DNA from: Opitutaceae bacterium
Lineage (GTDB): Bacteria > Verrucomicrobiota > Verrucomicrobiae > Opitutales > Opitutaceae
Length of the DNA: 5,581 bases
Reading direction: 5' to 3'
Assembly: GCA_031266495.1 (NCBI GenBank)
Contig: JAISAX010000101.1
Coordinates: 1 to 5,581, forward strand
Positions 5,282-5,581 of the stretch are shown here, in pieces. Positions within the stretch are counted from its first letter, which is position 1. Every line of letters begins with the position of its first letter. A program made the position numbers and the translations under genes. The notes under the pieces were generated by a model, which had not been told where the DNA came from, did not search any database, and saw only the letters and a program-made list of their open reading frames with translations.

Positions 5282-5320
5282 CCGGGAATTTATTTTTGAA
5301 CAGAAGGAAACAAAGGTAAC
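5282..5320 (+). repeat. Dispersed purine-rich repeat, copy 3 (short)
   Basis: These 39 nt are identical to 5013-5051 of copy 2, then diverge abruptly after aaaggtaac, where copies 1 and 2 continue with gaag. The adjoining sequence starts with a short stem, ctcgc-free ctgcg/cgcag (5321-5325 with 5336-5340). The sharp boundary suggests either a truncated copy or that the 39 nt are the real unit. Confidence 0.8.
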
Positions 5321-5377
5321 CTGCGTTCGCGTCGCCGCAGATTTAACCTCGTTGTAACATTTTCGCCATTATCCCTC

Positions 5378-5409
5378 CCTGGCGCGGCATGTTTTCCTGG
5401 CGCGTCATG
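5378..5409. promoter_or_regulatory. Tandem direct repeats, possible operator
   Basis: cctggcgcggcatg (5378-5391) and cctggcgcgtcatg (5396-5409) match at 13 of 14 positions with an 18-nt period. Closely spaced direct repeats are the usual layout for tandem binding of AraC/XylS-type or response-regulator proteins. No start codon or promoter can be tied to them in the window, so the regulatory reading is weak. Confidence 0.3.
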
Positions 5410-5484
5410 CCCGGCGATATCTCCAACCTGTCCTCTCCCGTCCCCTTTCCCCAAAATCAAGGCCCCGACAATGCCAGTAACATC

Positions 5485-5518
5485 CCGGCCCCGTCCGCGG
5501 CATCGCGGGCGGGGCCGG
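5485..5518. terminator. Strong GC hairpin, possible terminator
   Basis: ccggccccgtccgcg (5485-5499) pairs with cgcgggcggggccgg (5504-5518) over 15 bp, with one G-T wobble, around the tetraloop gcat. It is comparable in strength to the hairpin after the PATR gene. No U tract follows on either strand, and no gene in the window ends nearby. It could belong to a gene beyond the window reading toward it. Confidence 0.4.
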
Positions 5519-5522
5519 CGTT

Positions 5523-5565
<43 letters not shown>

Positions 5566-5581
5566 GCCACGCCGACCCGAG

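Noticed and set aside
3973..5320. The three repeat copies considered as a CRISPR array
   Set aside because: Spacing is irregular (about 1 kb and 230 nt), a gene lies between copies 1 and 2, and no cas gene is present.

Overview
The window most resembles a GC-rich member of the Verrucomicrobiota, possibly the Opitutaceae. This is an inference from three things. A protein with autotransporter-associated beta-strand (PATR) repeats lies next to a PEP-CTERM-sorted surface protein. None of the three genes has a recognisable Shine-Dalgarno sequence. The intergenic DNA is dense in palindromic and dispersed repeats. No rRNA, tRNA or conserved housekeeping gene is present to confirm the taxonomy.

Layout: (1) Positions 1-695 hold no gene I can support. 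They carry several hairpins, the end of a palindromic repeat element (126-148) and a terminator-like hairpin with a nine-T tract (333-358). (2) 696-2792 encodes an exported 698-residue protein with an N-terminal beta-rich domain and about three PATR-type repeats, but neither an autotransporter barrel nor a PEP-CTERM tail. A strong hairpin (2849-2887) and a second nested hairpin (2897-2929) follow it. (3) 3052-3843 encodes a 263-residue exported, jelly-roll-like protein with a textbook PEP-CTERM anchor, followed by a Rho-independent terminator (3923-3963). (4) 3972-4241 is almost entirely repeat: a purine-rich dispersed repeat, a REP/iREP pair with GTAG tetranucleotides, and a degenerate inverted copy of the dispersed repeat. 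(5) 4269-5003 encodes a 244-residue exported protein resembling the stand-alone ParB-like family ParBc_2. (6) 5013-5320 holds two more copies of the dispersed repeat on either side of a MITE-like inverted-repeat element. (7) 5321-5581 has no supportable gene; it holds a pair of 14-nt direct repeats, a strong GC hairpin and a 29-C homopolymer that may mark a contig end or an assembly problem.

All three genes are on the + strand, but they are separated by 259 and 425 nt with terminator-like structures between them, so they look like separate transcription units. All three products carry signal peptides and should act outside the cytoplasm. The first two fit a cell-surface or matrix role; PEP-CTERM sorting is known to go with exopolysaccharide production through exosortase, which is not in this window. 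The third has no visible functional link to them.

I see no defence system, CRISPR array or complete transposon. The most unusual content is non-coding: three small-repeat families nested and juxtaposed within about 1.3 kb, with copies placed just after gene ends.
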